From Chryseobacterium sp. CH25 (GTDB taxonomy: Bacteria; Bacteroidota; Bacteroidia; Flavobacteriales; Weeksellaceae): DNA of 64,000 nt. Positions within the stretch are counted from its first letter, which is position 1. Each line of letters starts with the position of its first letter. Under the pieces are notes generated by a model. The model was not told the origin of the DNA. It did no database searches and saw nothing but the letters and a program-made list of their open reading frames with translations. Of this stretch, positions 45,537-54,311 are shown one piece after another. The stretch lies in assembly GCF_004119455.1 (NCBI RefSeq), contig NZ_NRQT01000006.1, positions 1-64,000 of the forward strand, written 5' to 3'. Position numbers and translations under genes: made by a program.

Positions 45537-46675
45537 AGAAGGAAATTTATATAACAGACTATAACTGTGTAACTCCTCTAGGTTTTGATGTGGATTCCAA
45601 CTGGAAGGCACTTTTAAACGGAAATTCTGGAGTTGCTTTACATAAAATTATAGAAAATCAGGATGCTTTTTATGCATCCGGAATCAATTCTGAAAAACTG
45701 AATGAAGAATTCAGTCGTGTTTTTGCTAACGATACCCAGCAGGAATTCACAAGATTGGAAAAAATGCTTCTTTTAAGCATGAAACCTTTGGTGGAAAAGC
45801 ATCAAATAACAGAAGACACAGCTCTTATCCTTTCCACAACAAAAGGGAATATCAGTCTATTAAAAAATCAGACTGAGTTACCAGAAGGTGTTTATCTATC
45901 GCAACTAACTCAGAAAATCGCTGATTTTCTCGGATTTAAAACCAAACCTATTGTAGTCTCCAATGCATGTGTATCAGGAGTAATGGCTATTGCTGTTGCC
46001 AAGAATATGATCCAGGCAGGAAGATATAAAAGTGCCTTCGTGATCGCTGGAGATGAAATTTCTGAATTTGTGATCTCAGGCTTTAATTCATTTCAGGCGA
46101 TTGGTTCAGAACCTTGCAAACCTTATGATAAAAACCGGAACGGAATCAATATCGGAGAGGCTGCAGCCGCAGCTTATATTACCTCACAGCCTTCCGAAAA
46201 CGAGAGATTCAGATTTAAAGTATTAGGAGATTCTGCCATCAATGATGCCAATCATATTTCAGGCCCATCCAGAACAGGAGATGGTTTATATGGAAGTATC
46301 AGAAATGCGATGATGGAAGCCAATATTTCCGCAAAAGAAATCGATTTTATTTCAGCTCACGGAACGGCAACATTATATAACGATGAAATGGAAAGCATTG
46401 CATTCAGCAGAATGGAATTGCAAAACGTTCCTCTGAATAGCATGAAAGGATATTACGGGCATTGTTTAGGTGCTTCCGGCCTACTGGAAAGTATCATTTC
46501 TATGGAATCTGCTCTTCAAAATACTTTGATCCCTTCTAAAAACTTTGAAGAAATGGGAGTATCCGAACCGTTGAATATCATCAAAGAAAATCAGACTGCA
46601 ACCGTAAAGTATATTCTGAAAACCGCATCTGGCTTTGGTGGATGTAATGCAGCAATTGTACTGGAAAAATGTTAA
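45533..46675 (+). CDS. Beta-ketoacyl-ACP synthase with complete Cys-His-His triad
   Basis: The 380-residue KAS I/II-type enzyme elongates acyl-ACP chains. The nucleophile Cys146 lies in [13 protein letters not shown], the first His near residue 276 in [13 protein letters not shown] and the second near 309 in [11 protein letters not shown]. The N-terminal lobe is shorter than in FabF, which usually has about 410 residues. It is one of three apparently active ketosynthases of this type in the pigment locus (the others at 47658 and 58955). The next gene starts one base after its stop. Confidence 0.92.
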   Translation: MKKEIYITDYNCVTPLGFDVDSNWKALLNGNSGVALHKIIENQDAFYASGINSEKLNEEFSRVFANDTQQEFTRLEKMLLLSMKPLVEKHQITEDTALILSTTKGNISLLKNQTELPEGVYLSQLTQKIADFLGFKTKPIVVSNACVSGVMAIAVAKNMIQAGRYKSAFVIAGDEISEFVISGFNSFQAIGSEPCKPYDKNRNGINIGEAAAAAYITSQPSENERFRFKVLGDSAINDANHISGPSRTGDGLYGSIRNAMMEANISAKEIDFISAHGTATLYNDEMESIAFSRMELQNVPLNSMKGYYGHCLGASGLLESIISMESALQNTLIPSKNFEEMGVSEPLNIIKENQTATVKYILKTASGFGGCNAAIVLEKC

Positions 46676-46676
46676 A

Positions 46677-47228
46677 ATGAATAGGATGAAGAAAATAACC
46701 AGCTGCACCATAGAACATTCAAAAATAACCGTTGACGGAAATATTATTTTTGAAACCGAAAGCAATACATTCCCTGAATTTGCAAAAGAAGCCTATAAAA
46801 GCTTAGAACTCAGTTATCCGAAATTTCATAAAATGGACAGCCTAAGTAAATTAGCCTTTCTTGCTTCTGAAATGCTTTTAAAAGAGGAAGACGATCACAG
46901 CAGAACAGCTCTGGTCTTTGCCAACAGATCATCCAGTCTGGATACTGATTTCAAATACCAGGAAAGCATTAATTCACAGGAAAACTACTTCCCTAGCCCG
47001 GCAGTATTTGTATATACCCTACCCAATATCTGTGTAGGTGAAATCAGTATTAAACACAAAATGCAGACAGAGAATGCTTTCTTCGTTTTGGATGAATTTG
47101 ATGAAAAATTTTTAAACGATTATAGCGAACAGATTCTCCAGTCCGGAAAAGCTGATAAAGTATTATGTGGCTGGGTTGAATTATTTCAGGAAAATTACAA
47201 AGCTTTTGTATATTTGCTAACCTTGTAA
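46677..47228 (+). CDS. Short ketosynthase-like protein without catalytic residues
   Basis: I choose the ATG at 46677, just after the ketosynthase stop, since the longer frame only re-reads that gene. The 183-residue product resembles part of a ketosynthase or chain-length-factor fold: [19 protein letters not shown], then [15 protein letters not shown], then [22 protein letters not shown], then AFFVLDEF and KVLCGWVE. The nucleophile position holds no Cys in a recognisable motif (NICVGEI), and no HGT or GH motif follows. It probably serves as a structural partner of a real ketosynthase, as chain-length factors do. It looks like a stable short protein: the frame is clean and no second half follows. 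Confidence 0.72.
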   Translation: MNRMKKITSCTIEHSKITVDGNIIFETESNTFPEFAKEAYKSLELSYPKFHKMDSLSKLAFLASEMLLKEEDDHSRTALVFANRSSSLDTDFKYQESINSQENYFPSPAVFVYTLPNICVGEISIKHKMQTENAFFVLDEFDEKFLNDYSEQILQSGKADKVLCGWVELFQENYKAFVYLLTL

Positions 47229-47310
47229 AAATGTAACACTATAAGTATGTAGAAATGTAACAATTTTAGCTATTGGTAAACTGGTACATGGACACATTGG
47301 TAAATTAATT
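47229..47310. repeat. Spacer repeat upstream of the first ACP gene
   Basis: The A/T-rich spacer is built from degenerate units around TGTAACA, GGTACATGG and ACACATTGGTAAA. Similar units recur at 47577-47655, 58610-58680 and 60190-60280, all beside ACP or ketosynthase genes of this locus. Confidence 0.55.
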
Positions 47311-47315
47311 AAATT

Positions 47316-47573
47316 ATGGAAAACTTAAAAACTGAATTGAAGCACAAAATTATCGAAGTACTTAATCTTGAAGACGTTTCTGTAGAGGAAATCAAAGACA
47401 CAGATCCATTATTTGGAGGGGGATTAGGATTAGATTCTATTGATGCTTTAGAATTAATCGTTCTTCTTGATAAAGATTACGGAATAAAATTAGCCGATCC
47501 TAAAAAAGGAAAGGAAATTTTCCAATCTATCGATACAATGGCTAAATTCATCGAAGACAACAGAACAAAATAA
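47316..47573 (+). CDS. Acyl carrier protein (first of two)
   Basis: The 85-residue acidic helical protein has the ACP attachment motif GLDSIDALEL, with Ser41 receiving the phosphopantetheine arm. It carries growing acyl chains as thioesters for the ketosynthases on either side. It lies between repeat-containing spacers of about 85 bases, in contrast to the tight packing elsewhere in this unit, so it may be expressed at a different level. The second ACP (58696) is diverged, so the two may serve separate chains such as starter and extender or the two pigment halves. Confidence 0.94.
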   Translation: MENLKTELKHKIIEVLNLEDVSVEEIKDTDPLFGGGLGLDSIDALELIVLLDKDYGIKLADPKKGKEIFQSIDTMAKFIEDNRTK

Positions 47574-47576
47574 ATT

Positions 47577-47655
47577 GATATAACTGTTTAACGGTGTATC
47601 AATGTACTAAGAATTGGTAAACTGTTACATTGATACATTGTTACATTATTTAATA
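47577..47655. repeat. Spacer repeat between ACP and ketosynthase genes
   Basis: Repeated units such as TGTATCAATGTAC, TGTTACATTGATACATTG and TTGTTACATT fill the gap. The decamer family TGTTACATTG/CAATGTAACA is shared with the spacers at 47229, 58610 and 60190. Confidence 0.6.
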
Positions 47656-47657
47656 AC

Positions 47658-48854
47658 ATGAGCCAGAAAATTGCCATAACAGGAATGGGCATCATTTCCT
47701 CCATCGGAAACAATGTGGAGGAAAATTTTATTTCATTGCAATCCGGAAAACACGGCATTTCAGATATTCAGATGTTTGAAACCCGTCATGCCGGAACTAT
47801 TAAAACCGGTGAAATAAAATTATCCAATGAGGAGCTTGTACAGAAACTTCAACTTAACGAAGATAACAACGTCACAAGAACATCCTTATTAGGGATGATT
47901 GCCGCTAAAGAAGCTGTAGAAAGTGCAGGAATATCAGATATCAATGGTTACAGAACCGGACTGATTTCCTCTACCAGTGTGGGCGGAATGGATATTACTG
48001 AAAAATATTTCTATTCTTACGAAGACTTTCCTGAAAAGCAAAAATATATTGATGCTCATGACGCCGGAAATTCCTCATTGGTTATTGCCGATCATTTGGG
48101 GTTAAAAGGTATGGTTTCCACCATCAGCACTGCTTGTTCATCAGCAGCAAATGCCATTATGATGGGAGCTAAACTCATCAAAAACGGAGTTTTGGACCGT
48201 GTAATTGTTGGGGGAACAGATTCTCTTTCAAAGTTTACCCTGAACGGGTTTAATACCCTAATGATCCTTACGGATTCATACAATACTCCTTTTGATAACA
48301 ACAGAAAAGGATTAAATCTTGGAGAAGCTGCGGCTTTTTTAGTCTTGGAATCTGAAGAAGTTGTTCAAAAGGAAAACAAACAGGTACTGGCTTATCTTTC
48401 CGGATACGGAAATGCCAACGATGCCCACCACCAGACGGCTTCTTCTGAAAACGGACAAGGTGCATTTTTAGCCATGCAGCAAGCTCTTAAAGTTTCAGGT
48501 TTACAAAAAGAAAATATCGATTACATCAATGTTCATGGAACAGCAACTCCTAATAATGATTTATCTGAAGGAATTGCTATGATCAGAATATTTGGGGAGA
48601 ATAACGTTCCTGAATTCAGCTCTACAAAAGCATTTACAGGGCATACACTGGCTGCTGCTGCAGGAATTGAAGCCGTATTTTCAATTTTAGCCATCCAACA
48701 TGGTCTTATTTTCCCGAATCTAAATTTCAAAACGAAAATGGAAGAGTTTGATTTAACTCCGGTTACTGAACTGAAAGAGAAAAATATCAATCACGTTCTT
48801 TCCAATTCATTTGGATTTGGCGGAAACTGTTCAACCTTAATTTTCTCGAAATAA
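47658..48854 (+). CDS. Beta-ketoacyl-ACP synthase II-like, active triad
   Basis: The 398-residue FabF-type enzyme has the nucleophile in ISTACSSAANAIM (Cys near residue 159), the first His in NVHGTATPNND (about 292) and the second in AFTGHTLAAAAG (about 328). The length fits FabF. It is followed without a gap (TAATG overlap at 48852-48856) by a ketosynthase-like gene that lacks the nucleophile. The pair therefore looks like a ketosynthase/chain-length-factor heterodimer of the type II polyketide and aryl polyene kind. Confidence 0.93.
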   Translation: MSQKIAITGMGIISSIGNNVEENFISLQSGKHGISDIQMFETRHAGTIKTGEIKLSNEELVQKLQLNEDNNVTRTSLLGMIAAKEAVESAGISDINGYRTGLISSTSVGGMDITEKYFYSYEDFPEKQKYIDAHDAGNSSLVIADHLGLKGMVSTISTACSSAANAIMMGAKLIKNGVLDRVIVGGTDSLSKFTLNGFNTLMILTDSYNTPFDNNRKGLNLGEAAAFLVLESEEVVQKENKQVLAYLSGYGNANDAHHQTASSENGQGAFLAMQQALKVSGLQKENIDYINVHGTATPNNDLSEGIAMIRIFGENNVPEFSSTKAFTGHTLAAAAGIEAVFSILAIQHGLIFPNLNFKTKMEEFDLTPVTELKEKNINHVLSNSFGFGGNCSTLIFSK

Positions 48855-49915
48855 TGAGTGCAGTATACATCAACAGTGCAGCCTGCATCTCTGTTCAGGA
48901 CACCTTAAACAAAAATATTCTTCAGAATCTTAACCCGGAAAATTCTGTGAAGCTTCTTAAAGCCATAGAACCTAATTACAAGGAATTTATTCCGCCGGCA
49001 ATGATCAGAAGAATGTCAAAAACGGTAAAAATGAGTTCTGTAGCCTCACACTACGCTTTGAAAGATGCGGGAATTGAACAGCCGGATGCTATTATTGTAG
49101 GAACCGGAATGGGATGTTCACAGGATTCTGAAAAATTTTTGAAAAACGTGATTGATAATCATGAGGAATTCTTAACTCCAACATTTTTTATTCAGTCTAC
49201 TCATAATACCGTTGCAGGCCAGATTGCATTGGGATTACAGTGCCACGCCTACAACTTTACCTATGTAAATACTTCGTCATCGTTGGAGTTTTCCTTTTTG
49301 GATGCCCAACTTCAGATTAAAGATGGTGAAGCTGAGAATGTTCTGGTTGGTTCTACCGATGAACAGACTGACAGAACCATGGAACTCTATTGTCTGAATA
49401 ATACCATTAAAAAAGATTCAGATCTTCCTGCTGATTATCTGCATTCTACTACCAAAGGTGTTATTTGGGGAGAAGGAGCAAGTTTTTTCGTGGTTGGAAA
49501 AGATAAAACAGAAAATTCCTACGCAAAACTAGCTGACATTAAAATCAGTAATAGATTGGAACTTGAAGAAACTTCAGATTTTATTCAGGATTTTTTAACA
49601 AAGAACAATCTTTCAGCAAAAGATATTGATGCTGTTATGTTAGGCTTCAGTGGAGATGCAGATTCTGATACTTATTATACCAAAGCAATGGGTTTATTTC
49701 CTGATTCATCATTACTGTATTATAAACATCTAAGTGGAGAATTTAATACAGCAAGTGGTTTTTCTACGTTTATGGCTTGTCATATTCTTAAGGAGCAGCA
49801 GATTCCGGAAGTGATGATGATTAACGGAAAGAAAAAGGAAGAAGTAAAAAATGTACTTCTTTACAATCATCTGGCGGGGGATGATCATAGTTTGGTGCTA
49901 CTGGAAAAAGCTTAG
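48854..49915 (+). CDS. Chain-length-factor-like ketosynthase homologue, nucleophile Cys replaced by Ser
   Basis: The 353-residue protein keeps the overall ketosynthase fold, but the nucleophile region reads YVNTSSSLEFSFLDAQL with Ser (near residue 141) where active enzymes have Cys. The HGT motif is replaced by LGFSGDADSDTY, and the GH motif by YKHLSGEFNTASGF. An active-site-free partner matches the chain-length factors of type II polyketide and aryl polyene systems, which bind the catalytic ketosynthase and shape the chain cavity. Its start overlaps the stop of the active ketosynthase, which supports heterodimer formation. It is the last gene before a 274-base repeat-bearing gap. Confidence 0.88.
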   Translation: MSAVYINSAACISVQDTLNKNILQNLNPENSVKLLKAIEPNYKEFIPPAMIRRMSKTVKMSSVASHYALKDAGIEQPDAIIVGTGMGCSQDSEKFLKNVIDNHEEFLTPTFFIQSTHNTVAGQIALGLQCHAYNFTYVNTSSSLEFSFLDAQLQIKDGEAENVLVGSTDEQTDRTMELYCLNNTIKKDSDLPADYLHSTTKGVIWGEGASFFVVGKDKTENSYAKLADIKISNRLELEETSDFIQDFLTKNNLSAKDIDAVMLGFSGDADSDTYYTKAMGLFPDSSLLYYKHLSGEFNTASGFSTFMACHILKEQQIPEVMMINGKKKEEVKNVLLYNHLAGDDHSLVLLEKA

Positions 49916-49935
49916 TTATTTTATTATAGTGTAAT

Positions 49936-50118
49936 TTTGTCATTCAGAGCACAGGCTGAAGGCATGCGAACAAAGTTCAGGAGTGGAGCGTGGAATCTCA
50001 ACATAGATAATTTGAATGTATTAGTTTAGACTCTTACAGAGTGACAAAAATAGTATTAAGAACATCTCAAAATCTGATAAAATGATGACTGTCATTCTGA
50101 CGAAGGAAGAATCTCTAC
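49936..50118. repeat. Dispersed-type intergenic repeat (GTCATTCTGA family)
   Basis: A block from TTTGTCATTCAGAG (49936) to the inverted GAGTGACAAAAA (ending near 50047) contains GGAATCTCA and AGGCTGAAGG phrases. A second partial copy, GTCATTCTGACGAAGGAAGAATCTC, begins at 50091. This family is known to me as a frequent extragenic repeat in Bacteroidota. There is no ORF here. Confidence 0.65.
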
Positions 50119-50189
50119 CTTTGTATTTCTTATAGCAGTGCAATTACAGAGTAAGAAATTGATCGATCAGAAATAAAAAACGCCCAATC

Positions 50190-50945
50190 ATGAGACATTA
50201 TTCATTCATCCTGTTTTATCTCTTCTGTAACGTTTTTATCTATGCGTTTCAGGGAAGTCTTTGGGTGTATATTGCATGTTTTCTTGCTTTTTCAGCAGTG
50301 GTAGTTTGGGGGTCATTTGCGATTGAGCTGGGATATTTCGTCAACAGTATTACTCATAAAAGAACAAAAATCAAGGAAATAGCCCTTACTTTTGATGATG
50401 GTCCTACTGAATTTACACCGAAGTTTTTAGACCTGCTCAAAGAACATCAGATAAAAGCGACTTTTTTCTGTATCGGAAAACAGATTGAAAAATATCCGGA
50501 AACCTTTCAAAGAATTATTACTGAAGGTCATACCATCGGAAATCACACCTTATCACATTCCAATTCAACAGGTTTTTTATCAACTTCAAAAATGATCGCA
50601 GAGATTGAAAACTGTGATAAAGTCATAACGAAAGTTGGCAATATACAAACCCATTTATACAGACCACCTTTCGGGGTTACCAATCCGAGTATTGCCAAAG
50701 CGATACAACGAACGCATAAAACAAGCATCGGCTGGAATGTCCGTTCTCTGGACACCGTTATTGATGATGAAAAGAAAATCTATCAAAGAGTAACTAAAAA
50801 TCTGCGAAAAGGAAGCATTATTCTCCTTCATGATACTTCAGAAAAAACGTATCGCGTGCTGGCAGATTTATTAGTATTTTTGGCGGATAAAAAGTATTCA
50901 ACTTTTACAGTTGATTCCATTACAAATTCAAGACAAAATGATTAA
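50190..50945 (+). CDS. Polysaccharide deacetylase-family protein (NodB homology)
   Basis: The 251-residue protein has an N-terminal membrane segment (two short helices, about 5-47) and a NodB-type deacetylase domain. ALTFDDGPTEFTP (about 66-78) supplies the catalytic and metal Asp residues, GNHTLSHSN the metal His pair, RPPFGVTNPS the conserved Arg-Pro loop and IILLHD the last active-site His. Enzymes of this family remove acyl groups from amino sugars. In this locus it may act on a sugar-bearing or acylated pigment intermediate, which is inference only. The downstream LolA-like gene overlaps its end by eight bases. Confidence 0.9.
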   Translation: MRHYSFILFYLFCNVFIYAFQGSLWVYIACFLAFSAVVVWGSFAIELGYFVNSITHKRTKIKEIALTFDDGPTEFTPKFLDLLKEHQIKATFFCIGKQIEKYPETFQRIITEGHTIGNHTLSHSNSTGFLSTSKMIAEIENCDKVITKVGNIQTHLYRPPFGVTNPSIAKAIQRTHKTSIGWNVRSLDTVIDDEKKIYQRVTKNLRKGSIILLHDTSEKTYRVLADLLVFLADKKYSTFTVDSITNSRQND

Positions 50946-51564
50946 AAATATTGCTTTCGGAGCATTTTTACTGGTATCAGGTTTATTTTTTGCTCAAAAT
51001 ACGGCGATGTCCGGAGCAGAGGCTAAAGCATTTGTATCTAAGGTTTCTGCAGATACCAAAGAAATCAAAACTTTACAGAGTGATTTTACCCAGACCAAGA
51101 AAATGGATTTTCTGGATAAAAGTATTGTTACCTATGGGAAAATGTCTTTGCAGACGCCTAATATGCTGAGCTGGAAATACACCAAACCTTATCAGTACAG
51201 TATTGTTTTTAAAAGCAATAAAATCTACATCAATGACCAGGGGAAAAAATCTTCTGTAGATGCTAAGAGCAAGACTTTTGAGAAAATCAATAAACTGATT
51301 GTAGGAAGTTCAAACGGAACGATGTTCAACGATCCTGAGTTTACAGTAACTTATTTTAAAAACGGAAACTACAATGTGGCGAAATTTGTTCCGAAGACTT
51401 CACAGCTTTTAAAATATATCAAGCAGATTGAGCTTTCCTTCCCTAAAAACCAGTCTACAGTTTCTCAGGTAAATATGACTGAAGCTTCAGGAGATACAAC
51501 GAATATTATTTTTAAAAATACAAAGATCAATGCTTCAATTCCTGCGTCAGAATTTACTTTATAG
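50938..51564 (+). CDS. LolA-like outer-membrane lipoprotein carrier
   Basis: I choose the ATG at 50938 because it puts a normal signal peptide first (MIKNIAFGAFLLVSGLFFAQ). The in-frame start at 50911 lies inside the deacetylase gene. The 208-residue product is a periplasmic LolA-fold half-barrel, with TLQSDFTQTKKMDFLDKS, a MLSWKYTKPYQYSIVF strand pair, and SFPKNQSTVSQVNMTEASGDTT. LolA-like proteins in aryl polyene loci are thought to carry the hydrophobic product to the outer membrane. It overlaps the deacetylase gene by eight bases and the lipoprotein gene behind it by 35 bases. Confidence 0.88.
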   Translation: MIKNIAFGAFLLVSGLFFAQNTAMSGAEAKAFVSKVSADTKEIKTLQSDFTQTKKMDFLDKSIVTYGKMSLQTPNMLSWKYTKPYQYSIVFKSNKIYINDQGKKSSVDAKSKTFEKINKLIVGSSNGTMFNDPEFTVTYFKNGNYNVAKFVPKTSQLLKYIKQIELSFPKNQSTVSQVNMTEASGDTTNIIFKNTKINASIPASEFTL

Positions 51565-52165
51565 CCTGATTCTGTTACTGGCAGTTTCCTGTAAATCTTA
51601 TCAGCTTACGGATGTAAAACCAGTTCCAACAAAGGAAAAAACAGTTGAAAATCTTTATTTTTCGTCTGCTGAAGATTATGTTTATAAATGTCAGATGGAT
51701 ATTTATAAAAATCATGTAAGCGGTATTCTGATTATTAAAAAAATTAATGAAACGACGCATCGTGTCGCATTAACTTCGGATTTCGGAAATAAACTGATTG
51801 ATTTTGAAATTTCAGATCAAAACTTCAAGCTTAATTATGTTCTGCCGGATCTGGATAAAAAAATTGTCATCAACTTTCTGAAAAACGATTTCCAGCAGCT
51901 GTTAAAAAGACAATATCCGGTGGGTGAAAGCTTTGAAAATGACAATGCTAAAATCTATCTTTCTAAAATTGATAATAAAAGCTATTATTTATTCTTCAAC
52001 AAAGAAAACAACCTCCTGAAACGGATCATTTACACGAAAAACAATAAGGAAAAGATCGATTTTACTTTTGATGCAAAAAAGCATATCTTCGCAGACAGCT
52101 TAAACTTACAACATAAGGATTTTAAGATCAATATAAAACTATTTCAAATAACCGAAACAGAATGA
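51530..52165 (+). CDS. LolB-like outer-membrane lipoprotein, pigment locus
   Basis: The 211-residue protein has a signal peptide ending in the lipobox LAVSC (Cys near residue 21). The mature part is beta-rich and lysine-rich: HVSGILIIKKINETTHRVAL, then NKLIDFEISDQNFKLNYV, then FNKENNLLKRIIYTKNN. It resembles the DUF3261/LolB-type lipoproteins that sit next to LolA homologues in aryl polyene clusters and may receive the pigment at the outer membrane. It starts 35 bases inside the LolA-like gene in another frame, so the two are coupled. The family call rests on context and lipobox, not on a diagnostic motif. Confidence 0.8.
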   Translation: MLQFLRQNLLYSLILLLAVSCKSYQLTDVKPVPTKEKTVENLYFSSAEDYVYKCQMDIYKNHVSGILIIKKINETTHRVALTSDFGNKLIDFEISDQNFKLNYVLPDLDKKIVINFLKNDFQQLLKRQYPVGESFENDNAKIYLSKIDNKSYYLFFNKENNLLKRIIYTKNNKEKIDFTFDAKKHIFADSLNLQHKDFKINIKLFQITETE

Positions 52166-52240
52166 TTTCCAATATGAAAACAGAGTAATATCGTTTTTCA
52201 AAGCGGAGTTTATCATCCATTTAATCTTAAAAATAAGATC

Positions 52241-52621
52241 ATGCAGACTATTCTTACAGACTTTTATACTTTAACATCATACGAAAAGGCAGAAAACGGA
52301 AGCTTCACTGCTCATATCCATTTAAATAAGGATCACGATATTTTCAAGGGGCATTTCCCTGGAAATCCGGTAACTCCGGGAGTTTGTATGATGCAGATCA
52401 TTAAAGAACTGACAGAAGAATTTACAGGTTCAAACTTATTTTTAAAAACAGCCTCTAATGTAAAATTTATGGCTATTATTAATCCTTTTGAGACTCCTGA
52501 TCTGAAACTTCAGCTGGATATCACCGAAGATGGTGAGGATGTTAAAGTAAAAAATTCAACCTCTTTTGGCGAGACTATTGCATTGAAACTGTCTGTAAGC
52601 TATAAAAAATTAAGATCATGA
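52241..52621 (+). CDS. 3-hydroxyacyl-ACP dehydratase, FabZ/ApeI-like hotdog
   Basis: The 126-residue hotdog protein carries KDHDIFKGHFPGNPVTPGVCMMQI (about 29-52), the FabA/FabZ-type active-site loop with the conserved His in GHFPGNP. The expected helix acidic residue lies in IIKELTEEF. This is the best-preserved dehydratase of the locus and should form the double bonds of the polyene, cycling with the ketoreductase at 60282. Its stop overlaps the start of the next gene (ATGA at 52618-52621). An unremarkable gap of about 75 bases precedes it. Confidence 0.9.
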   Translation: MQTILTDFYTLTSYEKAENGSFTAHIHLNKDHDIFKGHFPGNPVTPGVCMMQIIKELTEEFTGSNLFLKTASNVKFMAIINPFETPDLKLQLDITEDGEDVKVKNSTSFGETIALKLSVSYKKLRS

Positions 52622-53094
52622 AACTTATCTTATCCTTCGTAGCGGCATTTTTATTTTTCTTTCAGTCTGATCTTGATGCACTGAGAAACAGCTATGCCAA
52701 GGCTAATGAATCTACTACCAATACCTCCAACTTTATTGATGTTGCAGAGAAGCAATCGGGTTCTGATGCGGTAACTTTAGGATATAAAGCAGCTGCCAAA
52801 ATTATGGAAGCTAAAGTATCTAAAGGAAACAGGAAGTCACTTGTAAAAACTGGCGCAACCAACCTTGAAGGAGTCATTAAAAGTAATCCCAATAATGCGG
52901 AACTTCGCCTGATAAGACTAAGTGTTCAGGAAAACATTCCTAAAATTGTGGGATACAGGGGAAGCTTAAAAGATGACAAAGCATTTCTTCTGAATAATTA
53001 CAGCAAACAGAATGCAGCTTTAAAAAACTATATCAAAAGGTTTGCAATGCAGTCTAAAACTATTACCGAGGCTGAAAGAGCCACTTTAAAATAA
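52618..53094 (+). CDS. Small exported helical protein of unknown function, pigment locus
   Basis: The 158-residue product starts with a short signal or anchor segment (LILSFVAAFLFFF). The rest is helical and charged: DLDALRNSYAKANEST, then AVTLGYKAAAKIMEAKVSKGN, then IKSNPNNAELRLIRLSVQENIPKIVGYRG, then NAALKNYIKRFA. The middle resembles a single TPR-like pair (NPNNAELRLIRL). No cysteine, lipobox or catalytic motif is seen. It is coupled by ATGA overlap to the dehydratase and ends four bases before the GT2 gene, so it probably belongs to the pathway, perhaps in periplasmic handling. I do not recognise the family. Confidence 0.75.
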   Translation: MKLILSFVAAFLFFFQSDLDALRNSYAKANESTTNTSNFIDVAEKQSGSDAVTLGYKAAAKIMEAKVSKGNRKSLVKTGATNLEGVIKSNPNNAELRLIRLSVQENIPKIVGYRGSLKDDKAFLLNNYSKQNAALKNYIKRFAMQSKTITEAERATLK

Positions 53095-53098
53095 AAAC

Positions 53099-54271
53099 AT
53101 GTCCCTTGCTGAAGTACAAAATACAATTTCTGAAAAGAAAATCTGTGTTTTAATACCTACCTACAATAATGAAAAGACCCTAAAAAGGGTAATTGACGGC
53201 GTTTTAGATTACACCGAAAGTATTATTGTGGTTAATGATGGTTCCACCGATTCTACGCCTCAAATTCTTAGCCAATATCCTCAGATCACTATAATCTCCT
53301 TACCGGAGAATAAAGGAAAAGGAAACGGGCTTAAAACAGGCTTCAGAAAGGCAAAAGAATTAGGATATAATCATGCTATCACCATTGACTCCGATGGACA
53401 GCATTATCCGGACGATATCCCTGTATTCGTAGAAGCTCTTCTTCAGGAAGATAAAGATGTTCTTCTGATTGGAAACAGAAATATGTCTCAGGATGGAATT
53501 CCAAAGAAAAGCAGCTTTGGAAACAGATTTTCCAATTTCTGGTTTTGGTTTGAAACCGGGATTAAACTGGAAGACACTCAATCCGGATACAGACTTTATC
53601 CTTTGCACAAAATTCCAAAGAAATATTTTACCCCTAAATTTGAATTTGAAATTGAGATTATCGTAAGAACTGCATGGAGACACATCCCGGTAAAGAATGT
53701 TCCTATTAAAGTTCTGTATGATCCAGCGGAGCGTGTTTCTCACTTCAGACCGTTTAAGGATTTTACCCGAATCAGTATTCTGAATACGATTTTGGTTACG
53801 ATTACCTTGTTTTATATTATTCCGAGAAATTTCATCAATAATTTCAAAAAAAAAAGCTTTAAAAAGTTCATAAAAGAAGATGTACTGGAAAGTGACGGGA
53901 CAAACCGTACAAAGGCTTTTTCTATTGCTCTTGGAGTCTTTATCGGACTTTCTCCTTTTTGGGGATTTCAGACTTTACTTGTGATCAGCTTATCTGTACT
54001 CTTCAAACTGAATAAAGTGCTGGCATTTGTAGCTTCCAATGTGAGCTTACCACCTTTTATTCCTTTTATTATTGCAGCCTCCTTATTTCTGGGAGCCCCA
54101 TTTGTACATGGAGACAGTAATTTTCTCAGCCAGGATCTTAATTTTGATCTGATTAAGAATAATCTGCTTCAATATGTGATCGGAAGTTTTATCCTGAGCA
54201 CCACACTGTCTGCCATTGCCGGAATAAGTACTTTCCTTTTCCTGAATAAACTGAATCCTGAGAATAATTAA
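53099..54271 (+). CDS. GT2 glycosyltransferase fused to a DUF2062 membrane domain
   Basis: The 390-residue protein has an N-terminal GT-A domain with VLIPTYNNEKTL (about 17-28), VVNDGSTDSTP and the metal motif TIDSDGQHYPDD (about 96-107). QSGYRLYPL follows. The C-terminal part (about 255-390) is a DUF2062-type membrane domain with FSIALGVFIGLSPFWGFQTLL and two further helices. This GT2-DUF2062 fusion is a regular member of aryl polyene and flexirubin loci, though its sugar or lipid-linked substrate is not established. It is the last gene of the second pigment unit. Confidence 0.9.
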   Translation: MSLAEVQNTISEKKICVLIPTYNNEKTLKRVIDGVLDYTESIIVVNDGSTDSTPQILSQYPQITIISLPENKGKGNGLKTGFRKAKELGYNHAITIDSDGQHYPDDIPVFVEALLQEDKDVLLIGNRNMSQDGIPKKSSFGNRFSNFWFWFETGIKLEDTQSGYRLYPLHKIPKKYFTPKFEFEIEIIVRTAWRHIPVKNVPIKVLYDPAERVSHFRPFKDFTRISILNTILVTITLFYIIPRNFINNFKKKSFKKFIKEDVLESDGTNRTKAFSIALGVFIGLSPFWGFQTLLVISLSVLFKLNKVLAFVASNVSLPPFIPFIIAASLFLGAPFVHGDSNFLSQDLNFDLIKNNLLQYVIGSFILSTTLSAIAGISTFLFLNKLNPENN

Positions 54272-54278
54272 AATAAAA

Positions 54279-54303
54279 AAGCCCCGAAAACACTCCGAAG
54301 CTT
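54279..54303. terminator. Bidirectional terminator between convergent pigment units
   Basis: An imperfect stem (AAGCCCCG against CGGAAGCTT with G-T pairs) has a T run on the minus strand side (complement of AAAAAA at 54275-54280) and a six-T run on the plus side (from 54308). It separates the GT2 gene from the C45 hydrolase gene. Confidence 0.6.
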
Positions 54304-54311
54304 ATACTTTT

